64,000 nt of DNA from Branchipolynoe longqiensis (taxonomy: Eukaryota > Annelida > Polychaeta > Phyllodocida > Polynoidae), in contig CM059203.1 of the NCBI GenBank assembly GCA_030323885.1, positions 1,612,001 through 1,676,000 of the forward strand, in the 5' to 3' direction. Both the position numbers and the translations under genes were made by a program. Position 1 is the stretch's first letter. Each line of letters opens with the position of its first letter. The notes under the pieces were generated by a model. The model was given only the letters and a program-made list of their open reading frames with translations. It had not been told where the DNA came from and did no database searches. Below are positions 9,523 to 22,000 of this stretch, piece by piece.

Positions 9523-9630
9523 CCCTGTAAATAACTATGTTTATGATTTATCAATACCCTTTATACTCTATCTATTACGTATGATTTTATCTTCTGGACC
9601 GTTCATGTGAATTAAGCAACACTATGATAA

Positions 9631-9636
9631 AATAAA
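9631..9636 (+). promoter_or_regulatory. Polyadenylation signal AATAAA
   Basis: First AATAAA after the SGNH-like stop codon (9520-9522), about 110 bp downstream; a plausible 3' end for that gene. Confidence 0.5.
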
Positions 9637-10197
9637 GCAGTATAGATAACACTCTGGTGTCGCAGTTTAGCATAATTGGGTTTGCCCTTCATTTTTAATG
9701 TTATTACGTGCGCCCGATATGATGCCCATTGATACATGGAAACTACTAAATGTAAGATGGCTATTTTCCCATTACCTGTATAGTCAGATTAGATAATTGA
9801 AGAAAAGTAATATTTAATGCTGTGTTGTTTATATAGTGCTGGGCATGGGAAATTGTACTGTACCTATTACAGATGTAGGACGGTACATATATACCAATTA
9901 ACACAATACGTGTAGTTTTGCATAGGGTGCAATTAAACATGTATTTATACTATGTAGGTCATGGCAAGTTAGGCGATATATGTAGTGTTGTAGTTATTAA
10001 AATGTGTAGGGTCAAAGGTTATATGTAGTGTAATTGTTCACTCATATCTACATCTATAACTTGAGTTTCCATCCCAAGCAGTGAATAACTAAATGTATTC
10101 TATATGTGTTTGTATTATCCGATAACCAGTCTAGTGATATTTTAAAATCACATACATATCTACCGTTAAGAACTGGATATGTTTCGGGTGGGCATTA

Positions 10198-10596
10198 TTA
10201 GACAGAGTCGTTAGATATCCGTCTGACGTCACTTCCCGGCGCGTTAAACCTATCTGCAAACAGTGTTGGTGTATATATATATTTTTTAGTGTTGGCATCA
10301 TTATGTGGGAACCACAATCTCGCGGTGACGGCTTCCGTCTTATAGTTGACTGTAGAAAACTTTTGAATAATTCTGTTAATAACTATGTTTCTGAGGCCAC
10401 TCAAATAATAAGTAATCGATGAGTATTTCAAGAATCCCGACAACCAAGTAACATACAGTGCCACATGTGTTGATGAACAAGGGGTTGGAATCAAGTGTCC
10501 CGGAAATGAATGTATGAACCTCATGTAAGTCTGGACCTGCATGCTATGCGCCAACTTTGAGTTAGGCGCGTAGTAATGCGATTGAAGCTCCTTCAT
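10198..10596 (-). pseudogene. Tyrosine-recombinase core-binding domain fragment
   Basis: The 132-codon frame has the helical pattern of the N-terminal (SAM-like) core-binding domain of transposon tyrosine recombinases: SKLAHSMQVQTYMRFIHSF, a Pro-rich turn, HVALYVTWLSGFLKYSSI and YYLSGLRNIVI. The catalytic domain with R...HxxR...Y is absent nearby, so it is a remnant of a DIRS, Ngaro or Crypton-type element. Confidence 0.5.
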
Positions 10597-10599
10597 GTT

Positions 10600-13055
10600 C
10601 CGTTGGAGATCTAAAAAAATACAGCAACATTAATCGATGTTAAACAAATAGTGGCAACACATATGTTTAGGCAAGTTAGCCTGCATTGCTGATCTCAATG
10701 AGACAGTGGTCCATCTGCTTAGTGCATCGCATACCTTATTCTTGTCCCCAGGGAGGTGTGCAGAGGAAATCTCAAGTTATATTGACAAGACAGCCAAAAT
10801 AATCGTTGAATCCAGTCCATAATAATGCGATTCTTTGACCTACCAGATGATATTGCGCAACTGACTACAGTACTGTCAGTCATAAATATGACTGACTTAC
10901 CCTCCCACAGCGANNNNNNNNNNNNNNNNNNNNNNNNNNNNNNNNNNNNNNNNNNNNNNNNNNNNNNNNNNNNNNNNNNNNNNNNNNNNNNNNNNNNNNN
11001 NNNNNNNNNNNNNNNNNNNNNNNNNNNNNNNNNNNNNNNNNNNNNNNNNNNNNNNNNNNNNNNNNNNNNNNNNNNNNNNNNNNNNNNNNNNNNNNNNNNN
11101 NNNNNNNNNNNNNNNNNNNNNNNNNNNNNNNNNNNNNNNNNNNNNNNNNNNNNNNNNNNNNNNNNNNNNNNNNNNNNNNNNNNNNNNNNNNNNNNNNNNN
11201 NNNNNNNNNNNNNNNNNNNNNNNNNNNNNNNNNNNNNNNNNNNNNNNNNNNNNNNNNNNNNNNNNNNNNNNNNNNNNNNNNNNNNNNNNNNNNNNNNNNN
11301 NNNNNNNNNNNNNNNNNNNNNNNNNNNNNNNNNNNNNNNNNNNNNNNNNNNNNNNNNNNNNNNNNNNNNNNNNNNNNNNNNNNNNNNNNNNNNNNNNNNN
11401 NNNNNNNNNNNNGGCGGGGGGTGAAAACATTAGATTAGGTGGGTTTGGGCGGGAACGGCATGAAGGTACATCAGTGATCAAGGGTTAGTGGGATATGGAG
11501 GGGGTGAAGGGCTAGTCAGGGCGCGACAGGAGAATATCATCATTTAATGTGAATATAATGGAGAGTGTGTTAAAGGTAAATCAGATACTTAGGGTATTTA
11601 ACTATGCAATACATATATAGAGGCCCAGTGTAGTACTGTGAACCCACCACTACTCTCGTCCACCATTCTGTGACCCAAACTGGGAACTAACTAATTGTTA
11701 ACAATACACCATATATTAACTTACCACAAGTTAAATATATTTTAATACAACCTGTTAACCTACCAGAAGTCAAGTATTTTTTCACGCTATTGAAATCCTC
11801 CTTGTAGCGGTTCAATGGAAAATTTAGTGTGTTGCGTAAAGCGCGGTAGAAACAAAGTCAAGAATTGTATCCAACCGATAGAATTTACCTGTAACGTAGC
11901 AGAAAAGTGAAAAGTCTCTCCGTATGTATTAATACGCTCCTAATTACTCCAAGGTTAAAGAAAATTACCGAAAGTAGTCCGAAAATGAAAACAATTCTTG
12001 CGGCGACACGAGGCTTCAGACAGACGATAAAACTGTAATATTACAGTAATATCAACGTCCAAGACTAATGTAACCCTTAAGAAAAGACACTTTCGTCGGA
12101 AATTCGTCGACAAAGTAATTTACTTCAATTTAATCCTTGCAAAAAGTAAAAAGAATAGAGAATCAAATAGAAGAAAACAACTTATCCACTCCAACCAACC
12201 CACCAGTCGCAGTCTATGTCAAGTCCTTAAATCTCTCAACCTCAAGAAATTTAGAATTTAGAATAGCATATCAAATTAAATGAAATAAAAATACTACAAA
12301 TATAATATAGTTTCTATTAAATAATTCTAGTACTACTCCTAACGTCAAAAATGAAACTACACGTGTATTGAAGTCACACCACGTGCGTTCAAATGATCCA
12401 CGTGCGTTCAAAAATAACAGTAGTCAGCTAAGAATTAAGTAAAGAAATATAAATGTTGTATCATAAAACAAATAAAAAGAAAATGCTACTGAAACATACC
12501 GAAACTATTCAATAAACTCTGTATAGTCAGTACTAACCAATCTCGGTAGTTTCTCAAGTCGTGGTCGCCATTTTGTAAACGTGCCGGCTGGTGGTGTGGG
12601 TGGTGTGAACAGGTCAAGTGAAAACACTACAGGTAATAAAGGAAAACAGGGTAAGAAGGAAAAGTAAGAGAGTGAGACTCTCTGGTTTATTGCTTATATA
12701 GGTTCTCAAGATTCAAGATGGCCGTTGTCACATGATCCTATTCATCAATCACAGTACAATGCAGTGGTCACATGACTCACTCCTCCAATCAGAGTACAAT
12801 GCAGTGGTCAATGATCATAACAATACCATGTGGGGGGGAGGGGGCATGTGAGGTGACTCTTCCAAAGACTGTTCTTAGTCAAACTCGGAAGTGACACTCC
12901 CTCCAAAGACTATTCAATTATACAAATTCTATACTCAATGAATAATAGTTTACCAAGTTCACACATCCTCTATATGTCTTTGGGTTTTTATAATTTAACA
13001 TTTATCATTATATAGACAGTTTGTAATTTACTATAGTAACTTCATCTCGGTTCAC
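10600..13055. other. Intergenic region with assembly gap; no gene seen
   Basis: Contains 499 N (10914-11412) and otherwise AT-rich sequence. At about 12730-12815 a segment around CAGTACAATGCAGTGGTCA is directly duplicated. The missing 5' exons of the CUB protease could lie in the gap or further upstream, but none was recognised. Confidence 0.5.
10914..11412. other. Assembly gap (N)
   Basis: Run of N; the two flanking frames that cross it are artefacts. Confidence 1.
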
Positions 13056-14783
13056 ATGTATTATATCGGACAATTTTACAAGGGGGTCTCCTGTAGTCTT
13101 TTCGTGGACGACTTTGTTTTATATTACAGCGGTGCTAACATTAATGTCATAGAGAGACAGCTACAACCAAGCATAAATGGGATCCATCGATGGTCAGTTC
13201 TGAACGGTTTCAAATTTTCCAAGACCAAAACAGTCTGCATGCACTTCTGCCTGCTGCGTAGAATACATGCGGAACCGGAGCTGACCCTGGATGGGGATCC
13301 CATTAAAGTCGTTGAGAAAACCAAATTTCTGGGCCTCATTCTCGACGCAAAACTGTCTTTTGTGCCACATATAAAGTACCTGAAAACAAGATGCCTGAAA
13401 GCGCTGGATATTCTGAGGGTGCTGTCCAGCTCAGAGTGGGGAGCGGACAGAGATGTTCTGCTCTCCGTGTACAGAACCTTGGTTCGTTCACGAGTGGATT
13501 ACGGCAGCATAGTATATGGTTCCGCAAGGAAATCATATATTGGGCTGCTAGACACGATCCACCACCAGGGACTGCGCTTGGCCCTTGGGGCCTTCCGCAC
13601 CTCACCAGTTCAGAGCCTTTATGTCGAAGCCAATGAACCATCACTTAATAACAGGAGAATCAAACTGGCCATGCAATATGTAGTCAAGATAAAAACTAAT
13701 GCATTGAATCCTGCACACAATTGTCTATTCGAGCAACATGACGAATCCAGGTATGAAGCCAGGCCAAATTACATCCGGCCACTGAGGCTCCGAATGAAAC
13801 CTCATTTGGAGGCCTTGGGCGTGGATTTGGACGTGTTGGAGGATGCCAAAGTCCCAGAACATCCCCCGTGGTCGTTGAGAAAGCCATCGGTTATCCTCCG
13901 ACTCACGGAACTGAGGAAATCTGGGACACATCCACTCGAGTACCAAGGACTGCATGCAGAGATTCAAGGCCAGTTTGCAGACCACCTCTCCATATACACT
14001 GATGGTTCGAAAGACCAAAGCCGGGTAGCTGCTGCGGCAGTCTGCCGACGGGAAAAATTTGGTGTACGTTTGCCTGATCAGAGCTCGATTTTCACTGCAG
14101 AGGCCCGAGCACTCCTTCTCGCTTTGGAGTGTATCGAGGTATCCAACCACACTAACTATGTTATATACAGTGATTCATTCTCTTGCCTCCTGGCTGTTGC
14201 TGGACTGAAAACGAATCACCCTATTCTAGCAACGGTCATTTATAAAATGAACCAACTGACAGTAGATGGGTATGATATCCACCTGTGCTGGGTGCCTGGC
14301 CATGCTGGCATACAAGGAAACGAACGAGCTGATCGGGCTGCGAAGAAGGCCCTGAACTGTGATCTTGAACCGTGTCTGATCCCTCACTCTGATCTGAAAC
14401 CACTAATAGCCACCCACATAAAATCCAAATGGCAACATGAGTGGGATGAAAACATTAATAAACTTAAAGAAATTGAACCATCTGTGGGAAAGCCACCACA
14501 GACTCATGCGGGAGGTCGGCGGGACCAAGTGGTCCTTAGTCGCTGCCGTGTTGGCCACTCGTGGCTTACACATGCTTTTCTGCTCAAGGGGGAACCTCCC
14601 CCTGAATGTATTGGGTGTCAGTCCCCACTGACACTCAAACACATTTTACTAAGTTGCGTTGATTTTTTGGCCCTGCGCCAACGGTTCTACACTGCAGGCA
14701 GTATGCATGACCTTTTTACTAAGGTAAAACAGGAAAACATTTTAGCCTTTTTGAGGGCAGCTGGACTGTACCACCTTATATAG
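13056..14783 (+). pseudogene. RT C-terminus plus RNase H ORF of LINE family A
   Basis: 575-codon open frame. The first roughly 10 residues (MYYIGQFYKG) derive from flanking DNA; homology with the 43 kb copy starts at VSCSLFVDDFV. The RT fragment covers residues about 10-200, RNase H about 310-430 and the C-terminal zinc cluster about 530-550. Length and integrity suggest recent insertion compared with the two frameshifted copies at 22.4 and 41.5 kb. Confidence 0.85.
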
Positions 14784-15013
14784 TTTACTAAATGGATTCT
14801 ATTAATTATTAATGAAACTTTTCTTTTTCTATGGGAATTTGTTTCCCTTGACCACAGATATATGATTGTGAGCTTTCTAATTTAATTAGTGTCTATTGGC
14901 ACATAATTGATTGTCTGCATTTACATGTAAAAGCGATGGTTTGAACAAAAAACAAACATTTCTCGCCGTGAATATGGCCTATGCTGCCGACCACCAATCA
15001 ATCAATCAAACCA
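13082..15013 (+). mobile_element. LINE family A (I superfamily, RNase H), 5'-truncated copy
   Basis: The coding part (to TAG near 14783) starts inside the RT at motif C, FVDDFVLYY, continues through the thumb ([29 protein letters not shown]) and then an RNase H domain with [24 protein letters not shown] and WVPGHAGIQGNERAD, i.e. D-E-D-H-D all present. A terminal Cys/His cluster [17 protein letters not shown] follows. The roughly 230-bp 3' UTR ends in (AATC)n. The RNase H and overall layout fit the I/Nimb group; the exact clade is inferred. The RT catalytic A and B motifs are missing, so it cannot be autonomous. It lies upstream of the protease exons. Confidence 0.88.
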
Positions 15014-15728
15014 ACTAATTTTTTTTTTTAAGCCCTAGTGTCATGAGCCTATGGCACCAATCTGTCCCCAGAATGTTCAAACCCAAACAGAAATACCTAC
15101 CTACAGCCCTGTCAGGTTCCAGGATTACTAGGTCATCTCACATCACGTGGTGGCCGCGAGATGACCATCTAGGTCATAGCCACAGGAGTTTTGACAAGCT
15201 TGTCGAAATTATTTTTGGGTTCTTTCAGCTCAAATTGCTTCAAAACTAGTCATTTTTCATCAAAATGACTCCAGACTAATGATTAGTAGCTCATAATGAT
15301 CACTTTGGTATATTTATCTAAAAAATAAGACAAAAATTCAAACGCCATCGGACCATGCAACTTTAATGATAGGAACTGGTGCATTTATTCTACCTGCATG
15401 GTAATCTAGGTTAATGCTCTTTTCTATCAGGAACATCAAATATATAAATCTGTATTGAATACCCAAAGTGTGAGATTTAATCAAAGTTAAATATGGATAT
15501 CTGAGTTTGCATTTCTGCCACTTCTTGACAAGGTAAACTTTTCAAGAAATAATAATTACTAAGCAGAATTTTGTAATCAGATTTTGTATATTGAACTCAG
15601 TTATGAGTTCACTTTTGAGACCGATTCATGAAAGCTCTTGATCTGCCCTTCCACCTCTGCCTCTCTGTTTGTGTCTCTTGGAATAATGTGTTGTCACACT
15701 CCACTTATCACTCTGTCTTTTACTTTAG
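15014..15728. other. Intron sequence; nothing recognised
   Basis: AT-rich, presumably intronic to the CUB protease. No repeats or exons identified. Confidence 0.5.
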
Positions 15729-16091
15729 GTGATCAAGATTACCCTTGCAACTGTTGGTTTGTTCAATATTGAGCAATCAATTGGCTGCATTTATGACTAT
15801 ATCACGTTCCACGATGGACAATCAGTAAACGATAGTATTATTGGCCGGTACTGTGGTAGGTTAGCAAGCTTACGCATTGCGTCAACGAGCAACCGCCTAT
15901 ATATTGTCTTCCACACGAATGGAAAAGTCACCAAATCTGGATTCCAGCTCGTAATTGCGTTTCGGGAGCCAGTAGCTTGTGGTGGACAACTTCATGGAAG
16001 TTCAGGAGAATTGCATTCTCCAAACTTTGGGATATCAAGCTATCCAAAGAATGCAGTATGCGTATGGAATCTCGAGGTTGCAGTTGGTCAA
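15729..16091 (+). CDS. CUB protease exon: end of CUB1, start of CUB2
   Basis: Acceptor TTTACTTTAG, donor GTAGGT; 121 codons, phase 0 to 0. CUB1 signature [10 protein letters not shown]...GRYCG...LYIVFHTN...GFQLVI, then CUB2 start [18 protein letters not shown] with the canonical Cys...W. An upstream exon with the CUB1 start is required but not seen. Confidence 0.88.
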
Positions 16092-19000
16092 GTAGGTAGT
16101 CATTTTGATTCAACAAAACAAAGAAAAGAATAAGTGTATATATTTTGTTCATGATAGTATAAATAATATTCACTGAAGTATTGAAATATGTGTGTTATAT
16201 GCTTTGATATGGATAGAAACTGTGCAGATTACACTTTTATGATGGATCCCTCTATATTGTCATGTACCCTGATGGTATGTAAGTACAAAATCAATTGATG
16301 CAATTTTTGTTAATCAAACAATGTTTTATTTGAATTTTAGATCAAGTAGAATGCTTGTTTAAAATATACTTGTATGGAAAAACTAGCCACCCAACTAGCC
16401 ATTCCAATTTATTCGTATAGCAATTACTGTTGGTAGAGAGATTCTTCCCCTTCCCCTCACCATTGCATACTCAAAGCATGACCCTTTATTCTGTTGGTAT
16501 ATGATAACTCTCATGAGAACCAACAAGTTGTTTCTCCTAATAGGATAACTTCCATCTACATCCCTGCACACTTACCCAGAAAACATGGTGTATGTAAATA
16601 ATGCATGTATTTCCTTCATAAAGACAACTAAAGGAACCAGCTACAAATTCCAGCAACTGACAAGAAGAAATATATATCGGAAAACCCCAAAATAGAAGTA
16701 CAATCATCGCATGAATTAGATTAACATAACATTGTAGTTACCACTGTGTATCTACATATTTGACATCATAGGGCCTCCTGAATGCTTGCCTTCAGATTAT
16801 TCTGTTAGAGTTCCACGCTTTGAATCTGGATGGTGCCGACTACTGTCACCATGATGCAATTTACATCTATGATCATCACATTGCAAGTGGACCCTGGCTT
16901 ACATATTTCTGTGGAAACAGAAGTACAAATCTACCATCGCTGCATTCAACTGGCCGGTATCTGACAGTGAAGTTTACTTCTGATGCCTTGATCCAAAAAC
17001 CAGGATTCAATGCTACATACAGAAGCATGCCAGAAACAACCGGTGAGGACCGTGTTTCTTCTTGTTTTATTCTTTAGTTAATACAAACCACATTGAGGAT
17101 AAGGCCCCTTAACCTCAAAGGTATGCCAATAATATATATACAGTAAAACCTCTCTAAATAGACTTTAAGTGGTCCATTTAGGGACGTGGTAGGCTTAGGG
17201 AGTTTTTGTATCATTACAATGGTATTCTATGGGCGATCGTTTGGGATCCTAATAAAGGGATCGACATAGGGGAGTGGTCGATCTGTGTAGGTGGTCGGTT
17301 AGAGAGGTTTTACTGTATATATAGCTGTTGGCACAGTTCGGGAGGGTCCAATGCCTCTGCCACCCAGCCCAGAGAATCACCACACCCTGCTTATTACAGG
17401 TGAAGAAGTGCTTAATAAAGTATAACCCCGTTAAACCAAACTTGAAGGGACCTAGAAATTTGTTAGGATTAACCAATGATTGGTTTAACCAAGCTTTGGC
17501 TTTGACTTTGACTTTGAGTAAGTGTGTATTGCACATGTAAGCTAACATACAATCTATGGGGACAATTTGATTTTAGTTTTTTTATGTATGTACAGTATAT
17601 CCCCGTTAAACCAAGCTCGGTTAAACCAAATGATTGGTTAATCCAAACTTGTTTTGGCGGCCCGGAAAAATACTACAATTTATCATATAAAAAAGTTAGT
17701 GGGGTCATAGATGACCTTATAATCGCATGAACATTTGGTTTAACCATACCGGAGTGCCCCAGGTTCCGACAATTTTGTTTGGATTAACCGATAATTTGGA
17801 TTAACCAACTTTGTTTTAACCAACTTTTGTATATGATAAATGGTAGTATTTTGCCGGGCTGCCAAAAAAATGTTTGGATTAACTGATCGTTTGGTTTAAA
17901 CGAGCCTGGTTTAATGGGGTTATACTGTACTGTCCATATATAGAAAAAATTCTTGAGATCGAATGACATTGTGCATGCCCATAGTTAAGGTTTGGGCCAG
18001 TGGTGGCTCCACCGGTCCCAGGATGGAAGGAACAGACCAAATACATTGTGAATAGTAAGTGGTACTAAATGAATAATAATAATAAATTTGCTTCTACACG
18101 TCTATGCTTACATAGTGCTTATGCATCACATATATACACTGTTGTCAATGGCATGAAAGCAAAGACCCTATAATACTATTATAGGTTCTTTAACGAAAGT
18201 CTAACGTTGTAATGAAATGGTGTTTTGACAAAAAGGACATGTTGAATAAGAAGTAAAGCTTGTTTTATTTAACAACGCCTCTAAAGCGCATTGACTTTTG
18301 TATCATCGGCTATTGGACGTCAAACATATTTGACATATTTCTTTGGAGGAAACCCTTGTGCCACCACATAGGCTACTCTTTCCCATAAGCAGCAACAGGA
18401 CTGCATATACCACAGCTTTTGATGAATGAGTTGTGGACCACTGGTTGGAAAGGAAAATAGCCCAATCTGCAAATGGGTCCACTGAGAAGGATCGATCGGA
18501 TGATCGAAATCTTCACAGGTGAACACGCTACCACCTGAGCTACATCCCTCTCCCTATGCTGAATAAGAAGGCATTGCTGTTGAAAATTACAAGGATGAAT
18601 GTTCCCTAAATTAAGAACAAAGTGAACAAAGGCTGATTCATGCAATTATCTACCACTTACAAATCTGCCTACTGCCCCAATCGGAGATGTACGGTTGGAA
18701 GATGTGACGGGATTGTACTTGGGTCATTCTCTGAAACTGGGCACCACATATTTGGTTCCCATGTTACGACTGTAATAATTCTTTCTTATATTATGCTAAA
18801 CCCCAGACACCCAGGCCTACCTCAAAGCTTTCCACCTATAGCAACACCTATTGTACGAGCCACTGAATCAATGTTATGAACAAAGCTGCGCTTATAAAAA
18901 TTCAACAACAAATTAAATCATCATCATAGCAGATGTTCAAAAACCTAATGGCTAAGATAATTGAAACATGTGTCTCCTAACAATATATAAGCATCACACT

Positions 19001-22000
19001 CAATATCTAAACCATATATATCAAAACTGTAAATGTAACCTTGTTCTGAGAAAAAAATTCATTGGTGGCAGAGACCAAAAACATGGTATAGGCCTACCTC
19101 ACCCAAGCAAGCTCTGAATAGTTCTAATCTCCAAGCACACTTGCGCTTACTTCTTCAGTTCATGTAACCAAGCATGTGGGTGGAGAGTGCCAAGGTCTGT
19201 CATGTATGAATGACATCATGGGTGAGATTCCCTCATCAGATGATCTAGAGAGGTTAGCCACAGATAGGGGAATTCAGACAAACCCGCACAATGTCAGCCA
19301 CATAAAGCTCTCAAATCTACATGATTTAATCAATTATTCACACCAAAAGTAGATGGTTATAATAAAGAAACACTTGAACCATATATTTTGTGCTTGAGTT
19401 GACAAATTCTATAACATTTTACTCAATAGGGTTGTCTAGAAGCTCTGGCAGTGCTGCTGGACTAACTACAGCACAGCAAGTGCAACCAACCTCAGCACAC
19501 TCCCCCCAGATACTCAGTTATACAAACTGAAAAACAGGCAACGGTCTGTTTGGAGAGCATTTGTCGTAGTATGGTTCCCGTCTCAGCGGCCTATAGGTCC
19601 CTACTGGGTCCCTTTAACAAAACCTTTCTTGACATACACTGCATCGCTGTGTTTCTCTTAGGACAAAACGAATGTGGTCCTGGTCGTCCCAGCATTGTCA
19701 CGCTGTCTGAGGGTGCGAATGAAATGATTCAATCTCAGCGAAATCTTGCAACTTACCCACACAATGCTCACTGCCAGTGGCAAATCAGGGCACCTGTAGG
19801 CAAGGTATGGTTTGTTTGTTTGTTGGGGTTTTATGTGCTAGCAAGATCTATGGTCATACCAGAACAGGTAGTACTCACTGTAAACATGCACACTCATGGC
19901 AACTTTATATAGTGCTGTCCCACCGGGTGATCAGGCTTCGGGCGTCATGACCCGATATCCCACTCAGTCACATTATCCTGACACTGAGCTAATTACCAGT
20001 CATTGTATTATCTTAGTAATGCCGACCACCAGGCTAGGTAGTGTCAAGTATCAATTTTATAAGTCAGTGTTTTGACTCGGCCGGGATTCATACTCTCGGC
20101 CTTCCACATTGGAACCATGCGCTCTGCCGATTCAACCACCATGTTTGGTCTGACTGCAATATATTTCTCTCTAAATATGCACAAGTTTCAGGCCATCAGC
20201 TATGCCTGTAGATAATTAGGTGTGAAACTAGGTCATCAGCAGGCAATCAGTGTAAAAGAAACTCGATCATATAGAAGTGGACTGGGAATTGAATGCAAGA
20301 TCCTTCATTTCAAGCCCACAATGACTACCTATTGTCGTATGTCATTCTTATATTTACAGAGAGTTCAAGTCCACTTCAACTCATTTGATTTGCACTATTC
20401 TATACCATGTCGCTATGACAAAGTGGAGATATTCGATGGATCAACAACTACGGGCGATACATTGGGAAAATTCTGTGGCTTTGAAACACCTCCTGATGCC
20501 TTCAGTGCTGGTAATATCATAACGGTAAGCCCTTATTAGGCCAAATCAAAAATGAAAAGTGGTGATCGTCCCGGACCGTGCCCGAAAAATTGCTCGCCCT
20601 TGAATTTGTGTTTTAACTGTTAAAAATGCATCAGGCTAACAGCAATTCAACTTTCATATACATTTTTAAGTCATTGGTTTGATTTAGCCAGGTTCAAACC
20701 CAGGAGTTTGAATCCCATCACCTGTCAGAACGGGAGGTGGACGCTCAACTCATTCACAAATTGTCTGGTTATGTATTACATCTATGTCAAAAATAAAAAA
20801 TAAAAATAAAAACCGCCCACCCAACCCTAATTTTTATTTCAAAAGGATGATCACCAACTTTTAATATTTTATTTGGCCTTAGCACAAATTTTCTTATTTC
20901 CATTGATAGATTCAAGTCAATAGTGCTGGCTAAGTGATATATTTATATGATTTGGTTGGTTGTTGGAGTCCTGGCATCATCTGAAGTCATATCAGGATGG
21001 GTACCCCCTTGTGACAGTGTGCACTCATGGTGACTTTATAGTGCTGTCCCACTTGGTATTGAGACTGCTGCCATCATGCCCCAATATCCAACTGAGTCAC
21101 ATTATCCTGACACTTAGCTACCCAGTCCTTGCCCTATCCTATTAATGTCAAGCGCCCGGCTAGAAACCAACAAGTATCAATTTTATATGGCATTGGTTTG
21201 ACTCAACCGGGATCTGATCTCTTGATCTCCTGCATGCCAGGCCCGCGCTCTACGATTCGGCCACCACGCCTGATATACATGCTGTGTAAGAATTATACAA
21301 GTATAATAATCCGGAATATCCCTCATTTCCCCCATCACTCACAGAGTTTCATGGACTGATGGAGTCAGTCCTAGTCATCTACTGCTCCAGCCTCCGCAAC
21401 CCCAGCTACTATGGTGGCACCACCACCCCTGCACACTCTTGCCGCCACTCACTGAACCACATTGCCTATTTGTCCTTTTATGTGTGATTGACCATGTTGA
21501 TTTATCAATATGTGTCATTAATTGAGACAGAATTATTCACTGTGCTACATTTAAGTTGATGCCTGAAATAGGCTTATGCACATAACGGGTGTAAGAGGGT
21601 GTGGGATTTTGCATGGTCAACATCGGAAAATGAAGCATGGTCTCTGAGATTTAAAGAAAAGCTTGGATATATTCCATGATCTATCACAACTTCTACATCA
21701 AATGCATGTCCCATATACAAACAGGGTGACTAGTCAGCTGTATTCTGTTGTTAATGCCAATAACTTAAATAGGGGAACATAACAATTGTGGGTGCATGTT
21801 CTACAGACCCAGATTTATAATGTAAATCACCCTTTTCAAGAGTAGGCAACATAGTATACTGGTGCTTAAACAATCTGAGCAATAACTGCTTCAGTAGGAA
21901 GTAGGCCTAACTATAAACAACCTGTGATTCCAGTGTTTTTCTATATTGGCGTAGACTTGAGAAATTGGTAAAGAATGCAAAAACCAAACAACAAAAAGGA

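Noticed and set aside
10825..11481. ORFs crossing the N gap
   Set aside because: The reading frame is artificial across unknown bases.
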